DNA of 64,000 nt, from NCBI RefSeq assembly GCF_010730055.1, contig NZ_AP022575.1, positions 1,488,001 to 1,552,000 of the forward strand. Direction: 5' to 3'. Made by a program: the position numbers and the translations under genes. Origin of the DNA: Mycobacterium shinjukuense. GTDB lineage: Bacteria > Actinomycetota > Actinomycetes > Mycobacteriales > Mycobacteriaceae. Positions 37,143 through 45,919 of the stretch are shown here, in pieces. A model generated the notes under the pieces. That model made no database searches. It saw nothing but the letters and a program-made list of their open reading frames with translations, and was not told the DNA's origin. The first letter of the stretch is position 1. Each line of letters starts with the position of its first letter.

Positions 37143-37820
37143 TCATTGCTGACTCAGGACGCCCGCCAGCAGCCGCACCTGGGTGTCGAACACCGCCTTC
37201 GGGTCGTGCAGCATGTCAACGCCGTATTGCCCGAAGACCTCGAGGCTGATCGCTCCCACGATGCCCGCCCAGAGCAAGAGGCACTTGGCGATGACCCGGT
37301 CATCGCCGGGAAAGCCGAACTGGTGCCGAATATGTTCGAAGTCCGATGACATCGGTTGTGGCGCGGGGTCGTTGGTCAGCAGGATGTCTCCGGTGGCGAT
37401 CCCCGCGGCGATCGCGTCGTAGAGCGCTCCGACCACGCGGGTGCCGACGGTTCGTGACACCGGCGCGTGATATCCGGGCACCGGGGTGCCGTACAGCAGC
37501 GCCCAGCCGGCCGGGTGCGCGACGGCCCAACCGCGCACCGCGTGCGCGATAGCGATGACGTCGTCACTCCACACCTCGGCCACGGTTTCGCGGGCCCGGT
37601 CCACGGTGTCGGCCAAGTCGGAATGGGCGTCGACGAGCAGCAACGTCAGAAGCTCATCGCGGCCGGACACGTACCGGTAGAGGGCCGACGACACCATGCC
37701 CAGTTCGCGGGCGATCCCACGAAGCGACAACCCGACCGCGCCCTGATCGGCCAGGTGCCGGCGGCCGATGTCGAGGATTTTCGCCTCGATGTGTTCCCGT
37801 GAGTCCCGGCGTTTGCCCAC
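37143..37820 (-). CDS. TetR-family transcriptional regulator (Rv1816-like)
   Basis: 225 residues (Rv1816: 234). The N-terminal TetR HTH reads ILDIGRRHLADQGAVGLSLR and GIARELGMVSSALYRYVSGRDEL (about 15-60); the C-terminal ligand domain carries AGWALLYGTPVPGYHAP (about 102-118), the TetR_C-type WHG signature region. GTG start at 37820. In M. tuberculosis Rv1816 binds aliphatic ligands. It ends about 340 bp upstream of the flavoprotein gene, which may be its target; co-direction makes a shared regulon plausible but unproven. Confidence 0.9.
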   Translation of the reverse strand: MGKRRDSREHIEAKILDIGRRHLADQGAVGLSLRGIARELGMVSSALYRYVSGRDELLTLLLVDAHSDLADTVDRARETVAEVWSDDVIAIAHAVRGWAVAHPAGWALLYGTPVPGYHAPVSRTVGTRVVGALYDAIAAGIATGDILLTNDPAPQPMSSDFEHIRHQFGFPGDDRVIAKCLLLWAGIVGAISLEVFGQYGVDMLHDPKAVFDTQVRLLAGVLSQQ

Positions 37821-37866
37821 GTGGTCAAGTCTGGCACAACCGAGATCACCGCTCTTGCTGTAGGGG

Positions 37867-38547
37867 TCAGGGCTGCCAGCCGCGCACGGTTATCCCAAGA
37901 TCCTGGCGCACCTCGTCGCACGCTGTCCGCCAGGACACCGCCGCGGGCGATTCCCCCCAGACGCTGTTGAAGATCCCCACGATCTGCCCGGGACCCCCCT
38001 CCGGGGCCAGGTAGACCGGACCACCCGAATCGCCCCGCTGACTGGTGACGCCGCCGGACATGGTGAACCACCCGTTGTTGACGCTGTCGACGGTTCCGCA
38101 GGTTTCCCCGGTGCTGATGCCGAAATGGCAGACCGCTTGGCCGGGCGCAACCACCGCAGCCGGGTTGGAGGTCAGCGGGCGTCCGCCGGGCAGGATGGTG
38201 TTCATCGTGACGTTGTCGGCCAGCGCAATCGCCTCGTAGTCGTCGATCGACTCGTGGGTGGCCACCGTCGCGCCGCTCGGCGTGTTGTTCCGGAAGGCCG
38301 CCAGATGGCCGATGACGTTGTTGTCGCGGTCGGTAACCGTGCCGCCGCCGCGACAGTGCCCGGCGGTGAACGCCATTCGCAGCGAGGTGTCGACATACGC
38401 CAACGTACAGACGTGGTTGTCCTGGCGGATTTCCATGCCGGGGAACACCAAGATCGGACCGGCGCTCACGGTCGCCGATGCAATCCCCGAGGGGAGCACG
38501 GCGGCGGCTATCGATGCGGTGAATGCGGACAGTGCCAAGCGGCGCAC
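37867..38547 (-). CDS. Secreted trypsin-like serine protease (Rv1815-like)
   Basis: 226 residues (Rv1815: 221). A signal peptide is visible at 1-25 (RRLALSAFTASIAAAVLPSG, cleavage near ASA). The catalytic triad of the chymotrypsin fold is intact: His64 in TAGHC, Asp103 in DDYEAI, Ser174 in RGDSGGP. Two Cys pairs (residues 47/65 and 140/150) could form disulfides in the exported protein. GTG start at 38547. Substrate unknown. Confidence 0.9.
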   Translation of the reverse strand: MRRLALSAFTASIAAAVLPSGIASATVSAGPILVFPGMEIRQDNHVCTLAYVDTSLRMAFTAGHCRGGGTVTDRDNNVIGHLAAFRNNTPSGATVATHESIDDYEAIALADNVTMNTILPGGRPLTSNPAAVVAPGQAVCHFGISTGETCGTVDSVNNGWFTMSGGVTSQRGDSGGPVYLAPEGGPGQIVGIFNSVWGESPAAVSWRTACDEVRQDLGITVRGWQP

Positions 38548-38650
38548 CGTGGACTCCGATCCGTCGAGGCCGGCGTAGGCCAGCCACAGGTTTGAGGTTG
38601 CGAGGTCGTTGACCCCGACGGTATTCCTTTCGCGCTGCCGGGCGACCGCG

Positions 38651-39553
38651 TTACCGAGACGAGGCCAACGTGACCTCGCCCCGGGCTGTGCCCGGTACCC
38701 GCGGTTCCCAACCCGGTGGCCCGAAGACGTAGCCCAGCCGATCCCGCAGCCGCGTCGCCGACCGCCAGTCGCGGGCTATCGACACGTATTCGCGGGTCTG
38801 CAGCTTCCAGATGTTGAACGTGTCGACCGGCTTGGTCAGCCCGTAATGCGGTCGGAAGAGCTCAGCCTGGAAGCTGCCGAACAGGCGGTCCCAGATGATG
38901 AAGATCCCGCCATAGTTCTTGTCCAGGTAGATCTGGTCCATCCCGTGATGCACTCGGTGATGCGACGGCGTGTTGAAGACGAATTCGAACCATCGCGGCA
39001 GCTTGCCGATCCGCTCGGTGTGCACCCAGAACTGGTAGATCAAGTTCAGCGACCAACTGAAAAACACCATCCAGGGCGGAAGCCCGAGCAGCGGCAACGG
39101 GACCCACATCAGGATCTCTCCGCTGTTGTTCCACTTCTGACGCAGCGCGGTGGCGAAGTTGAAGTATTCGCTGGAGTGGTGCGCCTGGTGGGTCGCCCAG
39201 ATGAGCCGCACCCGGTGGGCGATCCGGTGATAGCTGTAATAGAGCAGGTCGACACCCAGGATCGCGATCACCCAGGTGTACCACTGGCTGGCGGGGAGGT
39301 GCCAGGGCGCCACGTAGGCATAGATTGCGGTGTAGCCCAACAGGGCCAGGGCCTTCCAGCCCGCGGTGGTGGATATCGAAACCAGCCCCATCGAGATGCT
39401 GGCCAGGGAATCGCGGGTGAGGTATGCGCCCAAGGCAGGCCGTGGCTTCCCGGTGGCAGCGGTCTCGATGCTTTCCAGCTTGCGGGCCGCCGCCCATTCG
39501 AGAATCAACAGCAATAAGAAAAACGGAATGGCGAGCAGCACTGGGTCCCGCAT
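38651..39553 (-). CDS. erg3: Membrane fatty acid hydroxylase/sterol desaturase family protein (Erg3-like)
   Basis: 300 residues from the ATG at 39553, exactly the length of Rv1814. Four hydrophobic helices and the di-iron histidine boxes HRIAH, HQAHH and HHRVHH (about 105, 120 and 200) define the fatty acid hydroxylase/C5-sterol desaturase superfamily. Despite the erg3 name, mycobacteria make no sterols, so the natural substrate is more likely a lipid or carotenoid-like molecule. An upstream GTG (39595) could extend it by 14 residues but lacks family support. Confidence 0.91.
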   Translation of the reverse strand: MRDPVLLAIPFFLLLLILEWAAARKLESIETAATGKPRPALGAYLTRDSLASISMGLVSISTTAGWKALALLGYTAIYAYVAPWHLPASQWYTWVIAILGVDLLYYSYHRIAHRVRLIWATHQAHHSSEYFNFATALRQKWNNSGEILMWVPLPLLGLPPWMVFFSWSLNLIYQFWVHTERIGKLPRWFEFVFNTPSHHRVHHGMDQIYLDKNYGGIFIIWDRLFGSFQAELFRPHYGLTKPVDTFNIWKLQTREYVSIARDWRSATRLRDRLGYVFGPPGWEPRVPGTARGEVTLASSR

Positions 39554-39690
39554 TTCCTCGGGCACCGCTGAGAAGAACCCGGTGACGGCATCCACACCAG
39601 ACAGACTACGACTCGAAGGCGCGACGGGTGAGGACTTGACAACGGCGCCGCTCGCGCTCGGGCAGTTGTTCGTCACCCCGTGGGCGCTCT

Positions 39691-39710
39691 TGGGGGACTT
39701 TATGCCCTAC
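39691..39710 (+). promoter_or_regulatory. DosR-type box upstream of the Rv1813c homolog
   Basis: TGGGGGACTTTATGCCCTAC matches the 20-bp DosR consensus TTSGGGACTWWAGTCCCSAA at about 14-15 positions, including the GGGACTTTA half and the CCC of the other half. It lies 76 bp upstream of the start codon. In M. tuberculosis Rv1813c belongs to the DosR hypoxia/NO regulon, so the site is expected here. Confidence 0.72.
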
Positions 39711-39786
39711 CTGCGTCGGGTATGTTCATCGCACACTTGGGCACATGACACCGGGACCACAATCCGACGCAGAACGGGGTCGGGCG

Positions 39787-40218
39787 ATGATCACAAGACT
39801 GCGTCGCCGAACCGCGATGGTGGCCGCTGGGCTCGGCGCCGCTCTCGGGCTGGGCATCCTGCTGGTTCCAACGGTGGACGCTCATCTCACCAACGGTTCG
39901 ATGTCGGAAGCGATGATGGCGGGAATCGCTGAGTTGCCAATCCCACCGATTATCCACTACGGGGCGATCGCCTACGCCCCCAGCGGCGCGTCCGGCAAGG
40001 CGTGGCACCAGCGCACCCCGGCACGCGCGGCGCAAGTCGCACTGGAAAAGTGCGGTGACAAGACTTGCAAAGTGATCAGTAGCTTCACCAGATGCGGTGC
40101 GGTCGCCTACAACGGCTCGAAATACCAAGGGGGAGCCGGCCTCACGCGCCGCGCGGCGGAAGACGACGCCATCAACCGCCTCGGCAACGGGTGGATCGTC
40201 AACTGGGCGTGCAACTAA
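39787..40218 (+). CDS. Secreted DUF4189 protein (Rv1813c-like)
   Basis: 143 residues, exactly the length of Rv1813c. N-terminal signal peptide with RRRTAMVAAGLGAALGLGIL and cleavage near VDA (about 30-33); then a DUF4189 domain (YGAIAYAPSGASGKAWHQRT ... CGDKTCKVISSFTRCGAVAY) with four to five Cys likely paired outside the cell. Rv1813c is a dormancy-regulon antigen reported to be secreted. The ATG at 39787 is chosen over one at 39745 to match the family. Molecular function is not firmly known. Confidence 0.92.
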   Translation: MITRLRRRTAMVAAGLGAALGLGILLVPTVDAHLTNGSMSEAMMAGIAELPIPPIIHYGAIAYAPSGASGKAWHQRTPARAAQVALEKCGDKTCKVISSFTRCGAVAYNGSKYQGGAGLTRRAAEDDAINRLGNGWIVNWACN

Positions 40219-40508
40219 CAATCACCGGCCGCCGAGCCCAAGCCGAATTGGTCAGCGCACGCCGCTGCTCTCCCCCGTGACAGGGTCGCCCGATCCGGGG
40301 CGTGATGGCGGGCCGGGCTGTGTGGCGGACGGTATCCACCGGTACGCGTGATGTACTTACTCCCGATGCCCACGCCTACCATGAAGCGTTGGACGGCTGA
40401 AGGTCTTATGGGATGGGCTGAGCTCGAGGGAGTTTTCCACATGTGGTTGTTGCTGCCCGGTCGCCGCGCTGCCGCGGCGCTGGCCCAGATCCGTCAGGTC
40501 GTCAGCAG

Positions 40509-41696
40509 TTGACCCGGGTGCTGGTGATCGGCTCCGGCTTCGCGGGACTGTGGGCGGCACTGGGCGCTGCCCGGCGACTCGAAGAGCTGGCCGTACCGGC
40601 GGGAACCGTCGACATCACCGTGTTGAGCGCTAAACCGTTTCACGACATTCGTGTTCGCAACTACGAGGCCGACCTGAGCGCCTGCCGCATCCCGCTGGCC
40701 GACCTACTCGACCCCGCCGGCGTCGCGCACGTCACCGCCGAGGTGACCGCGATCGACACCGACACCCGTTGCGTCACGACCTCATGCGGTGTGACCTACG
40801 GCTACGACCGGCTGGTGCTCGCATCGGGCAGCCACCTCGTCAAACCCGGGCTACCGGGTCTGCGTGAGTTCGGGTTCGATGTCGACACCTATGACGGCGC
40901 GGTGCGGCTGCAGCACCACCTGCAGGGGCTGGCCGTCGGCCCACCGTCGCCCTCGGCGGGCACCGTCGTGGTGGTCGGTGCCGGGCTGACGGGGATCGAG
41001 GCGGCCTGCGAGCTGCCGACCAGGCTGCGGGCGCTGGGTGTGCGGCCCCGTGTGGTGCTGGTCGACCATAATCCGCTGGTCGGCTCGGATATGGGTGCAT
41101 CGGCACGGCCGGTCATCGAACGGGCGTTGGCGGACAACGGCATTGAGACCAGGACGGGGGTGAGCGTGCTCGTGGTCAACCCAGACGGCGTGTTGCTGTC
41201 GTCGGGCGAGCGGCTGGCAGCGGCCACGGTGGTGTGGTGCGCGGGCATGCGGGCCAGCTCGTTGACCGAGCAATTGCCGGTGGCCCGCGACCGGCTGGGC
41301 AGGGTTGCGGTCGACGACCATCTGCGGGTGATCGGGGTGCCTTCGATGTTCGCCGCCGGTGATGTGGCCGCTGCCCGGATGGATGACGAACACATGTCGG
41401 TGATGTCGTGTCAGCACGGTCGCCCGATGGGCCGCTACGCCGGATACAACGTCATCAGCGACCTGTTCGGTGAACCGCTGCTGTCCCTTCGGATTCCTTG
41501 GTATGTCACGGTTCTCGATCTCGGTCCGGCCGGTGCGGTGTACACCGAGGGTTGGGACCGGGTGGTCGTGTCCCAAGGCGCGCCTGCCAAAGTCACCAAA
41601 CGGACCATCAACACCCACCGGATCTACCCTCCGCTGAACCGAAGTCGGACGGATCTACTGGCCGCGGCCGCGCCGGATCTGCAGGACCGCCCGTGA
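40509..41696 (+). CDS. FAD/NAD-dependent NADH dehydrogenase-like oxidoreductase (Rv1812c-like)
   Basis: 395 residues (Rv1812c about 400). FAD-binding VLVIGSGFAGLWAALGAARR at 4-23; NAD-binding VVVVGAGLTGIEAACEL at about 160-176; closing FAD segment FAAGDVAAARMDD near 283. It belongs to the pyridine nucleotide-disulphide reductase/NDH-2 group but lacks the membrane-anchoring C-terminus of Ndh. The TTG at 40509 is preferred because the family begins MTRVLVIGSG; a GTG at 40443 would add 22 poorly conserved residues. Its last 89 bp overlap the convergent mgtC gene. Confidence 0.88.
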   Translation: MTRVLVIGSGFAGLWAALGAARRLEELAVPAGTVDITVLSAKPFHDIRVRNYEADLSACRIPLADLLDPAGVAHVTAEVTAIDTDTRCVTTSCGVTYGYDRLVLASGSHLVKPGLPGLREFGFDVDTYDGAVRLQHHLQGLAVGPPSPSAGTVVVVGAGLTGIEAACELPTRLRALGVRPRVVLVDHNPLVGSDMGASARPVIERALADNGIETRTGVSVLVVNPDGVLLSSGERLAAATVVWCAGMRASSLTEQLPVARDRLGRVAVDDHLRVIGVPSMFAAGDVAAARMDDEHMSVMSCQHGRPMGRYAGYNVISDLFGEPLLSLRIPWYVTVLDLGPAGAVYTEGWDRVVVSQGAPAKVTKRTINTHRIYPPLNRSRTDLLAAAAPDLQDRP

Positions 41697-42405
41697 ACGA
41701 GTCGGTCTGCGCCGGTTCACCGGCATACCAGTGAACCGCGTAAATGCCTGGCTGCGAAGACAACTCGGCCACCAGCCGCTCGAGCTTGGCCGGTGTGTGG
41801 CCGTCCAACAGCAGATGCGCGGTCACCGTGACCTGGCCGCCATCGGCCCGGCCGGTGTGCATGCCCCACAGAGTGATGTCGTTGTTGCTGGTGTGTTGGA
41901 CGATCTGAGCGCGGGCGTAGTTCGCGGACCTGGGGCGACAGATCACCTGGACCTGGTATGCCTGCAGGCCTTCGTCCGCCTCGACGTTGTTGTCGTGGTC
42001 GATCAGCCGGCCAAGCGGGCGCCCCACCACATGGATCGCGATCACGGTGCCGGTGGCGATCACGGTGAACACGAGGTGTCCCGAGGCGGCCAGCACACCT
42101 ACCGCCGCCGAGCACCACAAGGTCGCGGCGGTGTTGAGGCCGCGGACATTGAACCCCTCGCGCAGGATGACGCCGCCACCCAGAAAGCCGATTCCGGACA
42201 CCACGTAGGACGCGACCCGGGTGGGGCTGTTGTCCTCGGTGACGGCGGCGTACAGCACGAACAACGTTGCACCGGCGGCGACCAGGGCGTTGGTACGCAG
42301 CCCCGCCATGCGTGCCCGCCACTGCCGCTCCAGGCCGATCAGGGCGCCGCAGCCCAGCCCGACGGCCAGTCGGATCGCGAAATCCGCGATGGTCAGCGTG
42401 TGCAT
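41608..42405 (-). CDS. mgtC: MgtC-family membrane protein
   Basis: MgtC proteins support survival in macrophages and low magnesium, probably by inhibiting the F1Fo ATPase. N-terminal membrane domain (about 5-130) with GLGCGALIGLERQWRARMAGLRTNALVA and SGIGFLGGGVILREG; C-terminal ACT-like cytoplasmic domain (about 150-232) ending AVHWYAGEPAQ. It is 265 residues versus 234 in M. tuberculosis: the extra tail (GGPADPARPRPVDPSDFGSAEG) is antisense to the end of the convergent oxidoreductase gene, so the original stop has been lost. ATG at 42405. Confidence 0.91.
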   Translation of the reverse strand: MHTLTIADFAIRLAVGLGCGALIGLERQWRARMAGLRTNALVAAGATLFVLYAAVTEDNSPTRVASYVVSGIGFLGGGVILREGFNVRGLNTAATLWCSAAVGVLAASGHLVFTVIATGTVIAIHVVGRPLGRLIDHDNNVEADEGLQAYQVQVICRPRSANYARAQIVQHTSNNDITLWGMHTGRADGGQVTVTAHLLLDGHTPAKLERLVAELSSQPGIYAVHWYAGEPAQTDSFTGGPADPARPRPVDPSDFGSAEGRSGGC

Positions 42406-42565
42406 CTGGGCGCAGTTCCTTCCCGATCGCAGCGCCGACCGTGCGCTACCGACGTGGGCAAGCGCGACGTCGGGCACGGGCGGCGACGGCAGCCAACCAC
42501 ATGCGGGTTAACAGCAGTTGGAGTCCAAGCGAACCGGTTGGGTCGTCCCAACCACCGCGCACCCG

Positions 42566-42883
42566 CTATTTCGGGTGGTGCTCGATGTGTTGGGGGCAGT
42601 AGGCGGCCGATGCGATGGCGGCGAACTGGGCCGCGGCGTCCATCGACAGCCCGGGATTGTAGGTCCTGAGGTCGCTGACCAGCTGCAGGCCCGTTTCGCC
42701 GCGTGCGCACAGGGCGCACAGCGCTTGGGCGGACGCGATGGCTTGGGCTGGATCGGCGTACGTGATGCCCGCCCTGTTCAAAGCAGCCAGAAAGGCGGCA
42801 TCATCGCCTTCTGGCTCGGCGTGTGCGGGCACGGCGAGAAAGATCATGGCGGCAGCGCTCAGCAGCGCCACTAGCGTTCTCAT
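42566..42883 (-). CDS. Small secreted DUF732 protein (Rv1810-like)
   Basis: 105 residues (Rv1810: 118). Signal peptide MRTLVALLSAAAMIFLAVPAHA with cleavage near AHA-EP; then the DUF732 domain: DDAAFLAALNRAGITYADP and TGLQLVSDLRTYNPGLSMDAA, with Cys residues in ALCALCARG and AYCPQH. DUF732 proteins are numerous secreted actinobacterial proteins of unknown function. The ATG at 42883 places the signal peptide at the N-terminus; an in-frame extension upstream (to 42961) is not conserved. It lies 122 bp after PPE33 on the same strand. Confidence 0.88.
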   Translation of the reverse strand: MRTLVALLSAAAMIFLAVPAHAEPEGDDAAFLAALNRAGITYADPAQAIASAQALCALCARGETGLQLVSDLRTYNPGLSMDAAAQFAAIASAAYCPQHIEHHPK

Positions 42884-43004
42884 CGGACACCCACTCCCAG
42901 CATGGCGTTTCGACGCATCAGCGTGCCCATCTGGCCGCTGATGCGGTAGCAGCTTCCGCACCCGGTGCTGTGCTCCACGTCAGCGATCACCCCTTTCGAC
43001 TCTG

Positions 43005-44402
43005 TCAACCCAACCGAGCATCGGGCAACGTGACCTTGGCATCTCCGTTGGACACGTGCACCGCGTGGATGCCGGGCTTTTTCGACAACCGTTCCAGCAG
43101 CCCATCGAGGCCGGCCTTGTCAACGTTCCAGTGCTGGACCGCGTCGGGTTGTTTCTGCAGCCGTTCGATGACGGCGTCCAGCTTGACCGGCTCGGCGTTG
43201 GGCTTGTTCCCGTGGGCGCGGGCCCGGGCGCCGCTGCCGGTGTAGATGGTGGGAGCCGCGGCGCCCAGGGCACCTCCGGTCATGCTCCCCAGGGCCATCT
43301 GGCCGATCAGGCCCGCCGGGATCTCCGCCGCGGGGGCGGCGGTCAGGTTGGTGGCCGGCAACGTGTTGGCCACCAGCCTGACCGCCGGGGTCGCCGAGGC
43401 CCAGCTGGGCGGCACCGAGAGGTCGCCCACCAGGTTCGCTTGACCCAGACCCGCGGATGGGGCATGGGCCAGGCCCGCGCTGAGCCCCGGCCGCAGCCCC
43501 AGCCCGGCCCCCAACGACGACTTGGGAACCTCGGGAGGAACGGGGGGTTGCCAGAACACCTTGAACTCCGTCATGCCCAGGTTGGGAGCGCTCATCGTGT
43601 CGTTGGCCCACGTGCTGAACTTGGTGACGTTGGCTGCGAGGCCGAACAAGCTCTGGTATGTCGTTGCGCCCGATGGCCCGAAGACGGAGTTGATGAGTTG
43701 GCTCATGAGTTGGGTGTATGCGGTGCTGAGGTTGGCCAGGTCCTGCAGGATCGTCGGGATGATGTCGAACGGAAACTGCGCTGCGGCGCTCGACAGCGCG
43801 CTGGCCACCGCGGCGGTGCTGCTCTCCAGCCCGGTCGCCTGGCCCACGGCCGCCGCCTGGCCGGCGAGTCCGGCGGCGTTGGTGGTGGGCGGCGGCGCCG
43901 TGAACGGTGTCAGCCGGGCGGCGGTCGCCGAGGAGCCCGCATAGCCCAACATGGCGGCGGTGTCCTGCGCCCACATTTCGCCGTATTCGGCTTCGGTGGC
44001 CGCAATCGCCGCGGTGTTCTGCCCGAAAATGTTGGTCGCCACCAGCGACATGAGCTGGCTGCGGTTGGCCGCGATCAGCGGCGGTGGCACCACCGCGGCG
44101 TACGCGGCCTCGTAGGCGCTCACCGCGGCCCTGGCCTGGTTGGCGGCTGCCTTGGCCTGCGCCGAGGTGGTCGACAGCCAGCTCACAAACGGTGCGGCCG
44201 CGGCCGCCATCGCGGCTGACGAGGTGCCCGTCCATGACTCCGCGACCAGGCCCTCGACGATCGAGCCGTAGGAGGCCGCCGTGGACTGCAATTCGGCCGC
44301 CAGGCCATCCCAGGCAGCGGCAGCGGCCAGCATCGGGCCGGCGCCTGGACCTGAATACATCTCGCCGGAGGTGATCTCCGGTGGCTGCAACCCGAAATCC
44401 AT
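43005..44402 (-). CDS. PPE-SVP family protein (PPE33-like)
   Basis: 465 residues (PPE33/Rv1809: 468). PPE domain (1-180) starting MDFGLQPPEITSGEMYSGPG with the helical-hairpin core; SVP motif VGDLSVPPSW at about 325-335. The C-terminus is unusual: after GSGARARAHGNKP it has a lysine-rich globular-looking stretch (LDAVIERLQKQPDAVQHWNV ... GIHAVHVSNGDAKVTLP) rather than the usual RYGFRPTVMARPPAAG tail, as in PPE33. Probable ESX-5 substrate. A decayed PE gene precedes it by 13 bp, so its PE partner must come from elsewhere. Confidence 0.92.
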   Translation of the reverse strand: MDFGLQPPEITSGEMYSGPGAGPMLAAAAAWDGLAAELQSTAASYGSIVEGLVAESWTGTSSAAMAAAAAPFVSWLSTTSAQAKAAANQARAAVSAYEAAYAAVVPPPLIAANRSQLMSLVATNIFGQNTAAIAATEAEYGEMWAQDTAAMLGYAGSSATAARLTPFTAPPPTTNAAGLAGQAAAVGQATGLESSTAAVASALSSAAAQFPFDIIPTILQDLANLSTAYTQLMSQLINSVFGPSGATTYQSLFGLAANVTKFSTWANDTMSAPNLGMTEFKVFWQPPVPPEVPKSSLGAGLGLRPGLSAGLAHAPSAGLGQANLVGDLSVPPSWASATPAVRLVANTLPATNLTAAPAAEIPAGLIGQMALGSMTGGALGAAAPTIYTGSGARARAHGNKPNAEPVKLDAVIERLQKQPDAVQHWNVDKAGLDGLLERLSKKPGIHAVHVSNGDAKVTLPDARLG

Positions 44403-44415
44403 TGCCTTTACCTTC

Positions 44416-44649
44416 CTAACTAGCCGCGGTCACGTCGGCCATCGCCAGAGCACTCCCAAACCACTCGCGCGTCGCCGCGGCCCGGGGGCCGGGTGTCGGA
44501 TGAATCCGGGCGGTCCCGGCGCACTGTGCGGCCGGGAGTGCCGACACCTTATCGGCGGCGACCGGAACCACGCGGGTTGTCGGAGCCGCGCCGTTCGCCG
44601 CACCGGGCGCGCTCGCAGCCGTCTGCTGGTGTGTCGTCAGCAAAGGCAT
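44416..44649 (-). CDS. Internally deleted PE protein
   Basis: A 77-residue frame with a good ribosome-binding site (AGAAGGAC) before the ATG at 44649. MPLLTTHQQTAASAPGAANG corresponds to a PE start such as MSFVTTQPEALAAAAGNLQG, and AAPTTRVVPVAADKVSALPA to AAPTTGVVPAAADEVSALTA, but about 16 residues between them (GIGSALNAQN..) are missing. The tail keeps ATREWFGSALAMADVTAAS in place of IHEMFVNTL..ATEAANA, and the YxxxD/E secretion motif is absent. It sits 13 bp before PPE33, the normal PE-PPE layout. Likely a non-functional or altered PE. Confidence 0.7.
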   Translation of the reverse strand: MPLLTTHQQTAASAPGAANGAAPTTRVVPVAADKVSALPAAQCAGTARIHPTPGPRAAATREWFGSALAMADVTAAS

Positions 44650-44695
44650 GTGTCCTTCTCCTTGTCGGGGCAAACGCCCGGTCGGCTCGCGCACC

Positions 44696-45919
44696 TCAGT
44701 CGGCCGGTATGACGATGATGGTGGCTGTGCTGGCAACGTCGTCGGCGACCGAGCCACCCGCGATGCGGGCACCGCCGGCGCCGGCGGAGCGCGCCGCCGT
44801 TCCGGCCAGCGCGCGTCCGGCCAGACTCGACAGGGCCATCTCGCCGAACAAGACTCCCGGGGCTTCGGCGGCCGCGGGACCGGCGCCGGCGCTGGCGCCC
44901 GGCAATACCGACGCCATCGCCCTGGCCACCGGTGCGGCCGCAGTCCAGCTCGGCGGTACCGACAGCGATCCGACATAGATTGCTCGGGCGATGCCTCCGC
45001 TCGCCCCGCCGCCAAGGGGCTTGATATCGGCGATGTATCCGCCACGCAGCGGCGCCAACGGGGAAAACACCCCGGCGGCGGCTTTCGGGCTGAGTAAGGC
45101 GGCCACACCCGGGGCGTTTTGCGCCAAGCCGAGGATCTGACCGAACGTCAGCCACCAGCCGCCGGGTATGGCGCCCAGCCCGATGATGCTGTATGGCCCG
45201 GTGAGGTTCGCCAATAGGGTGCTGATGCTCTGCAGCACGGTGTCCCAACCCGCGCCGGAAGACGTCGTCGCCAGGCCTTGCAGGGTGGTCGGCAGCAGGC
45301 TGATGAATTGGGAGAGCTGCGACTGGATGTCGGCAGCGGTCGAGGCGGCGAGCGTTTGTGCCACCGCCGCCGCCTGGCCGGCCGCGCTGGCTGGGTTGGT
45401 CGTCTGTGGTGGCTCGCTGAACGGGGCCAACTGCGCGGCCGCCGCCGAGGAGCCCGCATAGCCATACATGGCGGCAGCATCCTGGGCCCACATTTCCAGG
45501 TATTGGGCTTCGGTCGCCGCGATTGCCGGGGTGTTTTGCCCGAATATGTTGGTGGCGATCAACGACATGAGCAACGCACGGTTGGCCTCGATCACCGGGG
45601 GAGGAACCGTGGCGGCAAACGCCGTTTCATAGGCACCCGCGGCGAGCTTGGCCTGGGTGGCGGCCTGCTCGGCCTGGGCGGCGGTGGCGCTGAGCCACGC
45701 CACGTATGGAGCGGCCGCGGCCGCCATGGCGATCGCGGACGGACCGGTCCACGATCCGACGGTCAGGCCCTCGACGGTGGAGCCATACGATGCCGCGGTG
45801 GAGTGCAGGCCCGCTGCCAACTCGTCCCAAGCCGCGGCCGCGGCCAACATCGGTCCCGAGCCCGGACCCATATACATCCGGCCCGAGTTGATTTCCGGCG
45901 GTAGCGCCCCGAAGTCCAT
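44696..45919 (-). CDS. PPE-SVP family protein (PPE32-like)
   Basis: 407 residues (PPE32/Rv1808: 409). PPE domain 1-180 (MDFGALPPEINSGRMYMGPG); SVP motif VGSLSVPPSW near 311. The C-terminal region is alanine/glycine-rich and ends SVADDVASTATIIVIPAD instead of the PPE-SVP consensus tail, matching PPE32. Probable ESX-5-exported surface protein. GGAGGT lies 9 bp before the ATG at 45919. No PE gene directly precedes it; the 775 bp upstream hold an esx relic. Confidence 0.92.
   Translation of the reverse strand: MDFGALPPEINSGRMYMGPGSGPMLAAAAAWDELAAGLHSTAASYGSTVEGLTVGSWTGPSAIAMAAAAAPYVAWLSATAAQAEQAATQAKLAAGAYETAFAATVPPPVIEANRALLMSLIATNIFGQNTPAIAATEAQYLEMWAQDAAAMYGYAGSSAAAAQLAPFSEPPQTTNPASAAGQAAAVAQTLAASTAADIQSQLSQFISLLPTTLQGLATTSSGAGWDTVLQSISTLLANLTGPYSIIGLGAIPGGWWLTFGQILGLAQNAPGVAALLSPKAAAGVFSPLAPLRGGYIADIKPLGGGASGGIARAIYVGSLSVPPSWTAAAPVARAMASVLPGASAGAGPAAAEAPGVLFGEMALSSLAGRALAGTAARSAGAGGARIAGGSVADDVASTATIIVIPAD

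Noticed and set aside
40255..40295. Possible further copy of the interspersed repeat
   Set aside because: Only about eleven bases (CGGGGGAGAGC on the minus strand) match well; the GGGGGCACC half is too degenerate to call.
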